Source of the DNA: Chloroflexota bacterium
GTDB taxonomy: Bacteria; Chloroflexota; Anaerolineae; Aggregatilineales; Phototrophicaceae
Assembly: GCA_023430545.1 (NCBI GenBank)
Contig: JAEZAF010000165.1
Location: 1-23,316, forward strand
Direction: 5' to 3'
DNA: 23,316 bases
Shown: in pieces, positions 7,786-15,446 of the stretch
How positions within the stretch are numbered: position 1 is the stretch's first letter
Layout: each line of letters starts with the position of its first letter
The notes under the pieces: model-generated
Seen by the model: only the letters and a program-made list of their open reading frames with translations
What the model was told of the DNA's origin: nothing
Database searches by the model: none
Position numbers and translations under genes: made by a program

Positions 7786-8039
7786 TCTCATAGAGCATGT
7801 GATCACAGCAGATACGGGGCAGGTCTCAGCCGAAGTTCTGCCCTGATGAGTGTTCATTGAAGAATTATGGACTTCTCATCGGAATTACAGCAGGTTATCA
7901 TGCGAACTTATATCGTAACGAACACACTCGTTTTTGGTTTCTACACATAATGCTGTTGCTGTGCAGCCGCGTCTCGTTTACCATGCCTTTCAGCGACAGT
8001 CCGATGTTACATAAACCCAGACATCCCCTGATTTAGGAA
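7786..8039 (+). promoter_or_regulatory. Non-coding region between the response regulator and the pfa operon
   Basis: These 254 bases hold no convincing open frame and are visibly more AT-rich than the genes on either side, as expected of the pfa operon control region. I see a hairpin at 7817-7843 and possible but poor -10 elements (CATAAT at 7946-7951, TATATC at 7909-7914) without good -35 partners. The promoter cannot be fixed by eye; it may need an activator. Confidence 0.4.
7817..7843 (+). terminator. Possible terminator hairpin after the response regulator
   Basis: GGGCAG (7817-7822) pairs with CTGCCC (7838-7843) around a 15-base loop, about 30 bases after the response regulator stop. 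No U-tract follows, so it is a weak candidate for intrinsic termination. It could instead protect the 3' end of the transcript. Confidence 0.3.
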
Positions 8040-11000
8040 ATGAGTATTCTCGTGGAAAACAATTCAGTCATTCGCCTTGGAGATCACCCCATCGCCGTCA
8101 TCGGGATGGGCGGGATCATGCCGCAGGCGAAAAACCTCCGAGAGTTTTGGTCGAACGTCATCGAGGGTGCCGATTGTATTACGGATGTCCCGGAGACACA
8201 CTGGCTCATCGAAGACTATTACGACCCGGACCCGACCGCGCCGGATAAAACCTATTGCAAACGTGGTGGGTTCCTGCCGTATGTCGAGTTCGATCCAATG
8301 GAATTTGGGCTTCCGCCCAACATCCTCGAAGTGACCGACGTTTCGCAGATCCTGAGCCTGCTGGTAGCAAAGGAAGCACTTCTCGATGCTGGCTATCTCG
8401 ATGCCACACCTGAAATCCGCGACCGCACCGGCATCGTCCTCGGTGTTGGTGGTGGACAGAAACTGATCGTCCCGCTGTCCTCACGCTTACAGTATCCGGT
8501 CTGGCGCGAAGCCCTGCTCAGCAGCGGACTGTCTGAAAAAGACGCTGATGCGATTATCGAAAAGATCAAGCTGGCGTACATCCGCTGGGAAGAAAACTCC
8601 TTCCCCGGTATGCTCGGCAACGTGATCGCCGGTCGTATCGCCAACCGCTTCGACCTCGGCGGGATCAACTGTGTGACGGACGCCGCCTGTGCCAGCTCGA
8701 TGAGTGCCCTGCGACTAGCGATCAGCGAACTGGTCGAAGGCCGCGCCGATATGATGATCACCGGCGGTGTAGACACCGACAACTCGATCGTCATGTACAT
8801 GAACTTCAGCAAGACCCCCGCCTTCACTAAAGGCGATGTCCCGCGTCCATTCGATGTCAACTCAGACGGCATGATGGTCGGCGAAGGTATCGGCATGATG
8901 ATCCTCAAGCGTCTGGCGGATGCCGAACGCGACGGCGACCGCATTTACGCTGTGATCAAGGGTGTTGGCGCTTCCAGCGACGGCCGCTTCAAGAGTATCT
9001 ACGCCCCGCGTGGTGAAGGTCAGGAGAAAGCTCTCCAGCGTGCCTATGAGGACGCAGGTTTCCCGGCAGCCAGTGTCAGCCTGTTTGAAGCGCACGGCAC
9101 GGGTACTGTCGCCGGCGATACAACCGAAGTCACCACGGCTGTGCGTTACTTCAACAATGTAGACCCACAGAAACAGCATATCGCACTCGGCAGCGTAAAG
9201 TCCCAGATCGGCCATGCAAAGGCCGCCGCCGGTGTTGCCGGTCTGATCAAGACCGCACTGGCGCTGCACCACAAGGTCCTCCCACCGACCATCAACGTTG
9301 ACCAGCCGAACCCCAAGTTCGATCTGGACAACTCCGCTTTCTATGTCAATACCGTGTCCCGCCCATGGCTGACAAAAGACGGCACACCACGCCGTGCCGG
9401 TGTCAGTTCGTTTGGGTTCGGTGGCACGAATTTCCATATCGTCATGGAAGAATACGACCCTGCGTCGCGCAGCGGATACCGCCTGCAGAACACAGCCCGG
9501 TCAGTCATCCTCTCTGCCGACTCCCCTGCTCAGTTAAGCGAGCGCGTCCAGTCAGCCCTTCAGTCACTGGCGGGCACAGACGCCGCCAATTACTTCCTGA
9601 ATCTGACACAGGCCAGCACTGAGCCAATCCAGAAAAACCATGCCCGTCTCGGCTTCGTCGCCGCGAATGCGGAAGAGGCCGCCGCGCTGCTTCAGGTCGC
9701 AGCCACCATGCTGCAAAATCAGCCGCAGGCCGAAGAATGGCAGCATCCGAAGGGGATTTACTACCGTCGCAGCAGCCTTGATACCACCGGCAAGGTCGTC
9801 GGTTTGTTCGCCGGTCAGGGTTCGCAGTACCTCAACATGGGACGCGAACTGGCCCTGAATTTCCCGGAAGTCCGGGATGCCTTTGCTCAGGTAGATGCGC
9901 TCATGACCGCCGATGGTAAGCCGACGCTGTCCGAAGTGGTCTACCCGCGCCCGACATTCAATAACGACGAAAAGCAGGCACAGGAAAACGCACTTCAGGA
10001 CACCCGTTATGCTCAACCCGCGATTGGTGCACTGACCGCAGGCATGTACCGCATTCTGCGTGAGGCAGGCTTCAATCCGGATTTCACCGCCGGTCACAGC
10101 TTCGGTGAAGTCAGCGCCCTGTGGGCTGCTGGTGCGATCAGCGATCAGGATTACTACCGCCTGATCAAGGCACGCGGTGCGGCAATGGCTAAACCGGATA
10201 ACACCAGCTTCGATGCAGGGACTATGCTCGCTGTCACTGGCGACCTCGCCAACATCGAACAGGATGTCGCGGCCCTGCCCGGTGTCCAGATCGCCAACCG
10301 CAATTCGCCTGCGCAGGTCGTGCTGGCCGGTGCAACCGATGCCATCCGCGCCGCCGAACCCGCACTGAAAGCCAAAGGCTATCGCGCTGTACCCCTGTCG
10401 GTTTCAGCCGCCTTCCATACGCCGCTGGTCCGCCACGCACAGCAGCCGTTTGCACAGGCGGTTGCACAGGTGAATATCGGTGCACCGCGTGCAAAGGTTT
10501 ATTCCAACAGCAGCGCCCAGCCCTACCCCACTGACCCGTCGGCGATCAAGGGCATTATCTCGGAGCAGATGCTTCAGTCGGTGCGCTTCAGTGAAGAAAT
10601 CGAGAACATTTACAATGCAGGCGGCAGCATCTTTGTGGAGTTCGGTCCGCGCAACGTCCTGACCAATCTGGTGAAGGATATTCTGGGCAGCCGTCCTCAC
10701 ATCGCGATTGCCTTCAATGGCAGCCGTCAGAAGGACAGCGACCGTCAGTTCCGTGAAGGTGTGGTTCAGCTTCAGGTCCTCGGTCTGGAACTGGGCAACA
10801 TCGACCCGTATGCCACACCGGTGGACACGACGCCGAAGAAGAAGGGGATGTCGTACCAGCTTAACGGCGCAAATTATGTCAGCCCCAAGACGCGTGACGT
10901 CTACCAGCAAGCGCTGAACAACGGCTATCAGGTCGAAGGTGTCGGCCAGCTTGTGTCAAATACCGCACAGGCCGTTGTACCGCCGCCCATCCCGGTCCCA

Positions 11001-13634
11001 CCGAGTCCGACGCCTGCCCCACAGCCCGGACAGGAACCGACACCCACTCCGCAGCCGTTGATCCCGGAACCGGAGCCACTGCCCACACCTGAACGCGGTC
11101 CGCTGCCAGAGCCGGAGATCGACCCACTGCCACGGCCCGACGAAGAGCCGCTGCCAACACCGCAGCAGGATGACAACGTAACGGATGAATTTTCCAGCGA
11201 AAGAGCGCAGCCTATGGAATTGTTTGATCGGACACTGACGCATCTGCAGGAACAGCAGCAGACGCTGATCCAGGCGCAGGCGCAGTTCCAGCAGAATCAG
11301 TTAGAGTACTTCCGCATCTTCTTCGAACTCACACAGCAGTTGATCAACGCGCAGGTGTCACCGGAAGTTGCCAATACCGTCCAGCAGAGCATGATGCGGT
11401 TCCACGATCATCAGGCGGAAACCGTACAGCTCCATGAGCAGTTTATCCAGCAGCACAACGCGACCGTGCAGCGTCTGGTCGATGTCCTGCGGCAGGCACC
11501 GGTCACCGGTGGCAATACATCCAACGGCAGCGGCGCAAAGCCAGTTTCTGCGGCCCCAGCCCGGACGACTGCCCCTGCAGCGCCAGTCGCACCCGCTACG
11601 GTACCACAGCCCGTCCAGCAGGCCGCCGTCGTGAAGTCAGAGACTCCGGCAGCAGTCCAGCCGGCTCCAGTGGTAACAGCACCTGCCGCACCGCCAGCAC
11701 CGGTTGCTGCTCCTGCACCCGTAGCAGCCTCCCCGGTTGCCCCGGCTCCGGCAGCACCAGCCGCAGACAGCGCACAGCTCGCTGCCCTGTCGGATGCCAT
11801 GCTGCGCATCGTCGGCGATAAGACTGGCTACCCGGCAGAAATGCTCGACCTCGAGATGGATATGGAAGCCGACCTCGGCATCGACTCCATCAAGCGCGTT
11901 GAGATCCTCGGCGCGATGCGCGATGAGTTCCCGCAGCTACCACAGTTCAGTCCGGAAGAACTGGCCGAACTCCGCACACTCGGTCAGATCGTCGATTACA
12001 TGCGTGCAAGTGCTGGAGCCAGTGGCGCATCAGTCGCACCTGCTGCCTCTTCCGCGCCATCAGCACCGACACCTGCTGCAGCGCCGGTTCAGACACCCGC
12101 ACCGATTTCTGCACCAGCAGCGCCAGCCGCACCCGTGGGCCAGAGCAACGGACACACCGGCAGCGCCAACGGCATCGAAATGGCCGCTCTGTCTGAAGCC
12201 ATGCTGCGCATCGTTGGCGATAAGACTGGCTATCCGGCAGAAATGCTCGACCTCGAGATGGACATGGAAGCCGACCTCGGCATCGACTCCATCAAGCGTG
12301 TCGAAATCCTCGGCGCGATGCGTGACGAGTTCACCCAGCTACCACAGTTCAGCCCGGAAGAACTGGCCGAACTCCGCACACTGGGCCAGATCGTCGATTA
12401 CATGCGTGACAGCCTGAATGGGTCCAACGGATCGAATGGCTCCGGCGCATCAGCATCCGCAGCAGGCGTTATGTCCGCCAATCCTGAAGTCGAAGTCCCG
12501 ATTCAGGTCACCGGTGCGGAGATGAACGAACCACCCGCCATTGTGCCACCAGCAATTGAACAGTCTGCAAACACCGGCAGCAATGCCAGCGGCATCGAAG
12601 TTGCCGCCCTGTCTGAAGCCATGCTCCGCATCGTCGGCGACAAAACCGGTTATCCGGCAGAGATGCTCGACCTCGAGATGGACATGGAAGCCGACCTCGG
12701 CATTGACTCCATCAAGCGCGTCGAGATCCTCGGCGCGATGCGTGACGAGTTCACCCAGCTACCACAGTTCAGCCCGGAAGAACTGGCCGAACTGCGTACA
12801 CTGGGCCAGATCGTCGATTACATGCGTGCCAGTCTCAACAGCAGTCAGCCGGTCTCCGCGACGGAGGTCGCGCCCTCAAATTTTAATGTAACCACCCCCA
12901 GAATTGATCCGACCGAGCACGGGATTCACCGCAGTGTCGCTCACGTCACCGCCCTTCCGGCACCGGATCAGCTCGACTATACCGCAGCTCCGGGCAGCGT
13001 CTGCCTCATCACCGATGATGGCACGCAGACCGCGAGTCTCCTTGCTCAGAAACTCAGTGCGACGGGGTGGCGCGCTGTAGTCCTGAGCTTACCGACGACT
13101 CCTTCAAATGCAGGAGCGTCGAACAGTAGTATTGAACGTGTCCAACTGCCAGACCTGAGCGAAAATACGATCACAGCCGTTGTCCGCCAGTTTGGGCAGA
13201 TCGGCGGCTTCATCCATCTGAATCCCGCCGCAGGCCTGAGCAATGGCACCATGTTCCTTCCGCAGGAAAAGGACATCGTCAAGTTCGCCTTCCTGATGGC
13301 AAAACATCTGAAAGCCCCGCTGCACACCAACACCAGTGAACGGAAGTTCTTCACCGTGGTTACACGGCTGGACGGAACACTCGGCACAAGGGCGAATCAG
13401 GCCTTTGGAACGATCGCCAGCGGGCTTTTCGGCCTCACCAAGACGCTGCGGCTGGAATGGAACGATGTCTTCTGCCGTGCAGTGGATCTCTCTCCGCAGA
13501 TCACCGACGAGCAGGCGGCTGCACTGATCAATACTGAACTGCACGATCCCAATCGCCTGATTGCCGAGGTCGGTTACAGCAGTCAGGGACGAGTGACCTT
13601 AGCGGCGCAAACCGCCGACTTCAACCAACGCTAG
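8040..13634 (+). CDS. pfaA: PfaA-like polyunsaturated fatty acid synthase, part 1: KS-AT-ACP-ACP-ACP-KR(structural half)
   Basis: This 1864-residue multidomain synthase is built like PfaA. The ketosynthase (about 15-470) has C217 in DAACASS, H352 in EAHGTGT and H392 in KSQIGH, a complete condensing triad. The acyltransferase (about 585-900) has GQGSQ, S687 in GHSFGE and H793 in FHTP. A proline-rich linker (about 979-1044) and a Gln-rich helical stretch (about 1059-1151) lead to three near-identical acyl carrier domains with LGIDS serines S1283, S1417 and S1557, to be loaded with phosphopantetheine. Residues about 1650-1855 are the non-catalytic half of a ketoreductase; the catalytic half is in the next frame beyond a single in-phase TAG. 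The enzyme extends acyl chains from malonyl units and reduces beta-keto groups. AGGA lies only one base from this ATG, so GTG 8052 could be the true start. Bacterial PfaA usually has more ACPs and an unbroken KR. Fatty-acid versus other lipid product is not readable here. Confidence 0.92.
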   Translation: MSILVENNSVIRLGDHPIAVIGMGGIMPQAKNLREFWSNVIEGADCITDVPETHWLIEDYYDPDPTAPDKTYCKRGGFLPYVEFDPMEFGLPPNILEVTDVSQILSLLVAKEALLDAGYLDATPEIRDRTGIVLGVGGGQKLIVPLSSRLQYPVWREALLSSGLSEKDADAIIEKIKLAYIRWEENSFPGMLGNVIAGRIANRFDLGGINCVTDAACASSMSALRLAISELVEGRADMMITGGVDTDNSIVMYMNFSKTPAFTKGDVPRPFDVNSDGMMVGEGIGMMILKRLADAERDGDRIYAVIKGVGASSDGRFKSIYAPRGEGQEKALQRAYEDAGFPAASVSLFEAHGTGTVAGDTTEVTTAVRYFNNVDPQKQHIALGSVKSQIGHAKAAAGVAGLIKTALALHHKVLPPTINVDQPNPKFDLDNSAFYVNTVSRPWLTKDGTPRRAGVSSFGFGGTNFHIVMEEYDPASRSGYRLQNTARSVILSADSPAQLSERVQSALQSLAGTDAANYFLNLTQASTEPIQKNHARLGFVAANAEEAAALLQVAATMLQNQPQAEEWQHPKGIYYRRSSLDTTGKVVGLFAGQGSQYLNMGRELALNFPEVRDAFAQVDALMTADGKPTLSEVVYPRPTFNNDEKQAQENALQDTRYAQPAIGALTAGMYRILREAGFNPDFTAGHSFGEVSALWAAGAISDQDYYRLIKARGAAMAKPDNTSFDAGTMLAVTGDLANIEQDVAALPGVQIANRNSPAQVVLAGATDAIRAAEPALKAKGYRAVPLSVSAAFHTPLVRHAQQPFAQAVAQVNIGAPRAKVYSNSSAQPYPTDPSAIKGIISEQMLQSVRFSEEIENIYNAGGSIFVEFGPRNVLTNLVKDILGSRPHIAIAFNGSRQKDSDRQFREGVVQLQVLGLELGNIDPYATPVDTTPKKKGMSYQLNGANYVSPKTRDVYQQALNNGYQVEGVGQLVSNTAQAVVPPPIPVPPSPTPAPQPGQEPTPTPQPLIPEPEPLPTPERGPLPEPEIDPLPRPDEEPLPTPQQDDNVTDEFSSERAQPMELFDRTLTHLQEQQQTLIQAQAQFQQNQLEYFRIFFELTQQLINAQVSPEVANTVQQSMMRFHDHQAETVQLHEQFIQQHNATVQRLVDVLRQAPVTGGNTSNGSGAKPVSAAPARTTAPAAPVAPATVPQPVQQAAVVKSETPAAVQPAPVVTAPAAPPAPVAAPAPVAASPVAPAPAAPAADSAQLAALSDAMLRIVGDKTGYPAEMLDLEMDMEADLGIDSIKRVEILGAMRDEFPQLPQFSPEELAELRTLGQIVDYMRASAGASGASVAPAASSAPSAPTPAAAPVQTPAPISAPAAPAAPVGQSNGHTGSANGIEMAALSEAMLRIVGDKTGYPAEMLDLEMDMEADLGIDSIKRVEILGAMRDEFTQLPQFSPEELAELRTLGQIVDYMRDSLNGSNGSNGSGASASAAGVMSANPEVEVPIQVTGAEMNEPPAIVPPAIEQSANTGSNASGIEVAALSEAMLRIVGDKTGYPAEMLDLEMDMEADLGIDSIKRVEILGAMRDEFTQLPQFSPEELAELRTLGQIVDYMRASLNSSQPVSATEVAPSNFNVTTPRIDPTEHGIHRSVAHVTALPAPDQLDYTAAPGSVCLITDDGTQTASLLAQKLSATGWRAVVLSLPTTPSNAGASNSSIERVQLPDLSENTITAVVRQFGQIGGFIHLNPAAGLSNGTMFLPQEKDIVKFAFLMAKHLKAPLHTNTSERKFFTVVTRLDGTLGTRANQAFGTIASGLFGLTKTLRLEWNDVFCRAVDLSPQITDEQAAALINTELHDPNRLIAEVGYSSQGRVTLAAQTADFNQR
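11781..12828 (+). repeat. Three tandem ACP-coding repeats
   Basis: Three units of about 226 bases (11781-12006, 12183-12408, 12603-12828) encode nearly the same carrier domain and are nearly identical at DNA level, including silent positions. Serine codons at 11886, 12288 and 12708 give spacings of 402 and 420 bases. The linkers between units are Ala/Pro-rich or Ser/Asn/Gly-rich and have diverged. The pattern points to duplication with ongoing homogenisation by recombination, so copy number could vary between strains or be misassembled. Confidence 0.95.
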
Positions 13635-13649
13635 GATAGCGAGCGCTTG
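13632..13649 (+). other. In-frame amber codon and TTG restart inside the KR region
   Basis: The stop TAG at 13632-13634 is followed in the same phase by GAT AGC GAG CGC and then TTG (13647-13649), which opens the next frame. No frameshift separates the two parts. AGGA at 13633-13636 overlaps the stop and could serve as ribosome binding site for the TTG. The break falls in the linker just before the NADPH-binding motif, so both halves keep intact domain boundaries. Either reinitiation, readthrough or a point mutation would fit. Confidence 0.8.
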
Positions 13650-15377
13650 AACAATACGATTACGACTTCGACCGTCTTCGCGGTGAGTGGTGGTGCCAAA
13701 GGCATCACCGCTCGCTGTGTGGTAGAACTTGCCAAACGTTATCGCTGTAAATTCGTGCTTCTGGGACGTTCCCGCTATCAGGGGAGCGAACCGGCATGGT
13801 CGCAGGGCATCGCGGACAGCGCCGAACTCAAGAAGCGTGCCATGGCCGATATGCAGGCTCGTGGAGAAAAGCCCACGCCGCCGCTGGTCAACAAGGCCGT
13901 CAATGCCGTCCTCTCTGAGCGCGAAATCGCGGATACCCTCGCAGAGATCAAAACCGCTGGTGGTGAGGCCGTCTATCTGAGCGCCGACATCACCGACGCG
14001 CAGAGCGTCGCGCAGGCCCTGAAAAGCGGCCACGCCTTCGGCACAGTGGATGGGATCATTCACGGCGCGGGGAACCTCGCCGACAAACTGATTGAAAACA
14101 AGACGGAAGCGGATTTCGAATACGTCTATGCGGCCAAGGTTCACGGGCTGGAGAATATGCTGGCCGCCATCGATCCGCATCAGTTAAAAGTGCTGGTGAT
14201 GTTTTCATCGGTCGCCGGATTTTACGGCAACACCGGTCAGGCCGATTATGCCATCGCCAACGAGATCCTGAACAAGACCGCCCATCGCTTTCAGGCACTT
14301 TATCCCCAGTGCCGTGTCATCACCATCAACTGGGGGCCGTGGGACGGCGGGATGGTCACGCAGCAGCTTCGCGATTACTTCGACCAGTTGAATATCAAAA
14401 TCATCCCGGTCGATGTCGGCACGCAGATGCTGATCGATGAGCTTGAAACGCCATCCGATCAGGGCGCGGTCCAGATCGTGATCGGCAGCGCCATCACCGC
14501 TCCGCCAACCGAACCCAAAGGTGAGCCGAAAACCTATCAGATCCGGCGTCGGCTGTCACTTCAGGAAAACCCATTCCTGCAGGATCATGTCGTGGATGGC
14601 AAGGCCGTGCTTCCGATGGTCGCTGGTATGTCATGGATGTCAAGCACTGCCGAGCAGCTTTACCCCGGCTATCGTTACTTCGGCTTCGATCAGTACAAGG
14701 TACTTAAGGGCATCATCTTTGACGATACACTGGCTCCAGAGTACGTGCTTCAGCTCAAGGAAGTCAGCCGCAGTGCGGAAAAGATCGTCCTTGATGCGAT
14801 GATCCGCAGTGAGCAGAACGGCAGGCCGCGCTTTCACTACAGTGCACAGCTCACCCTGCTGAATAAAATTCCCACCGCGCCGCAGCACACACCGCCGCAG
14901 TATCCCGACGCCGACACCACACCGATCCCCGGCCAGCGGCTGTATGAAAACGGCACGCTGTTCCATCGCTACAGCTTTCAGGGTGTGCAGGAAGTCACTT
15001 CGATCAGCCGTCAGGGACTGACGATGCGCTGCGCTCTCGAAAAAATCGACCGTGCCTATCAGGGGCAGTTCCCCGTACAGGCCTTCAATTACTTCATGGC
15101 GGACATTGGCCTGCAGGCGATTGGCATCTACGCACGCCATTTCCATGATGCAGGCAGCCTGCCGCTGCGGGCGATGCACGGCGAGCACTTTATGAATGTC
15201 GAATTCGGTGAAACCTTCTTTGTGACGATGCGGGTGCTGTCGAGTACATCAACCGACATCTCCGCTGAAATCATCCTGTACAACGAAGCAGGCGAGGTCT
15301 TCATGATCGTCTCAGACATCGCTGTCACCATGAGTAAGAACCTGAACGCGATGTTTCTCAACAACCGTTTATCGTAA
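13647..15377 (+). CDS. pfaA: PfaA-like synthase, part 2: KR(catalytic half)-DH(PKS type)
   Basis: The frame starts at TTG, 12 bases after the previous stop and in the same phase, and encodes 576 residues. Residues 8-260 are the catalytic half of a ketoreductase: VFAVSGGAKGIT is the NADPH-binding loop, and FSS with S188, Y201 in QADYAIAN and N205 are the catalytic set. Residues about 295-570 form a PKS-type double-hotdog dehydratase with H314-x3-G318-x4-P323 and D486 in ADIGLQ, both catalytic residues present. In known PfaA proteins these two domains are the C-terminal end, so this is the rest of PfaA. It must work with part 1, either as a separate subunit that completes the KR fold or as readthrough product of 2445 residues. 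The next gene begins 69 bases on. I cannot tell from sequence whether the TTG is truly used. Confidence 0.88.
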   Translation: MNNTITTSTVFAVSGGAKGITARCVVELAKRYRCKFVLLGRSRYQGSEPAWSQGIADSAELKKRAMADMQARGEKPTPPLVNKAVNAVLSEREIADTLAEIKTAGGEAVYLSADITDAQSVAQALKSGHAFGTVDGIIHGAGNLADKLIENKTEADFEYVYAAKVHGLENMLAAIDPHQLKVLVMFSSVAGFYGNTGQADYAIANEILNKTAHRFQALYPQCRVITINWGPWDGGMVTQQLRDYFDQLNIKIIPVDVGTQMLIDELETPSDQGAVQIVIGSAITAPPTEPKGEPKTYQIRRRLSLQENPFLQDHVVDGKAVLPMVAGMSWMSSTAEQLYPGYRYFGFDQYKVLKGIIFDDTLAPEYVLQLKEVSRSAEKIVLDAMIRSEQNGRPRFHYSAQLTLLNKIPTAPQHTPPQYPDADTTPIPGQRLYENGTLFHRYSFQGVQEVTSISRQGLTMRCALEKIDRAYQGQFPVQAFNYFMADIGLQAIGIYARHFHDAGSLPLRAMHGEHFMNVEFGETFFVTMRVLSSTSTDISAEIILYNEAGEVFMIVSDIAVTMSKNLNAMFLNNRLS

Positions 15378-15446
15378 CCAACCGTCAACAGCGACCAGCA
15401 GCAAGCCATAAGCGACTTATAACCAGTGGGGCCACTCTGAATTTCG

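Noticed and set aside
7798..7807. TGTGATCACA palindrome resembling a CRP/FNR-type site
   Set aside because: CRP-type sites need TGTGA and TCACA separated by about six bases; here the arms abut. It lies just behind the response regulator stop and far from any good promoter.
15425..15436. Small palindromic element AGTGGGGCCACT before the PfaC-like gene
   Set aside because: Only a 4-5 bp stem with a 2-4 base loop; too small to claim as regulator or terminator.
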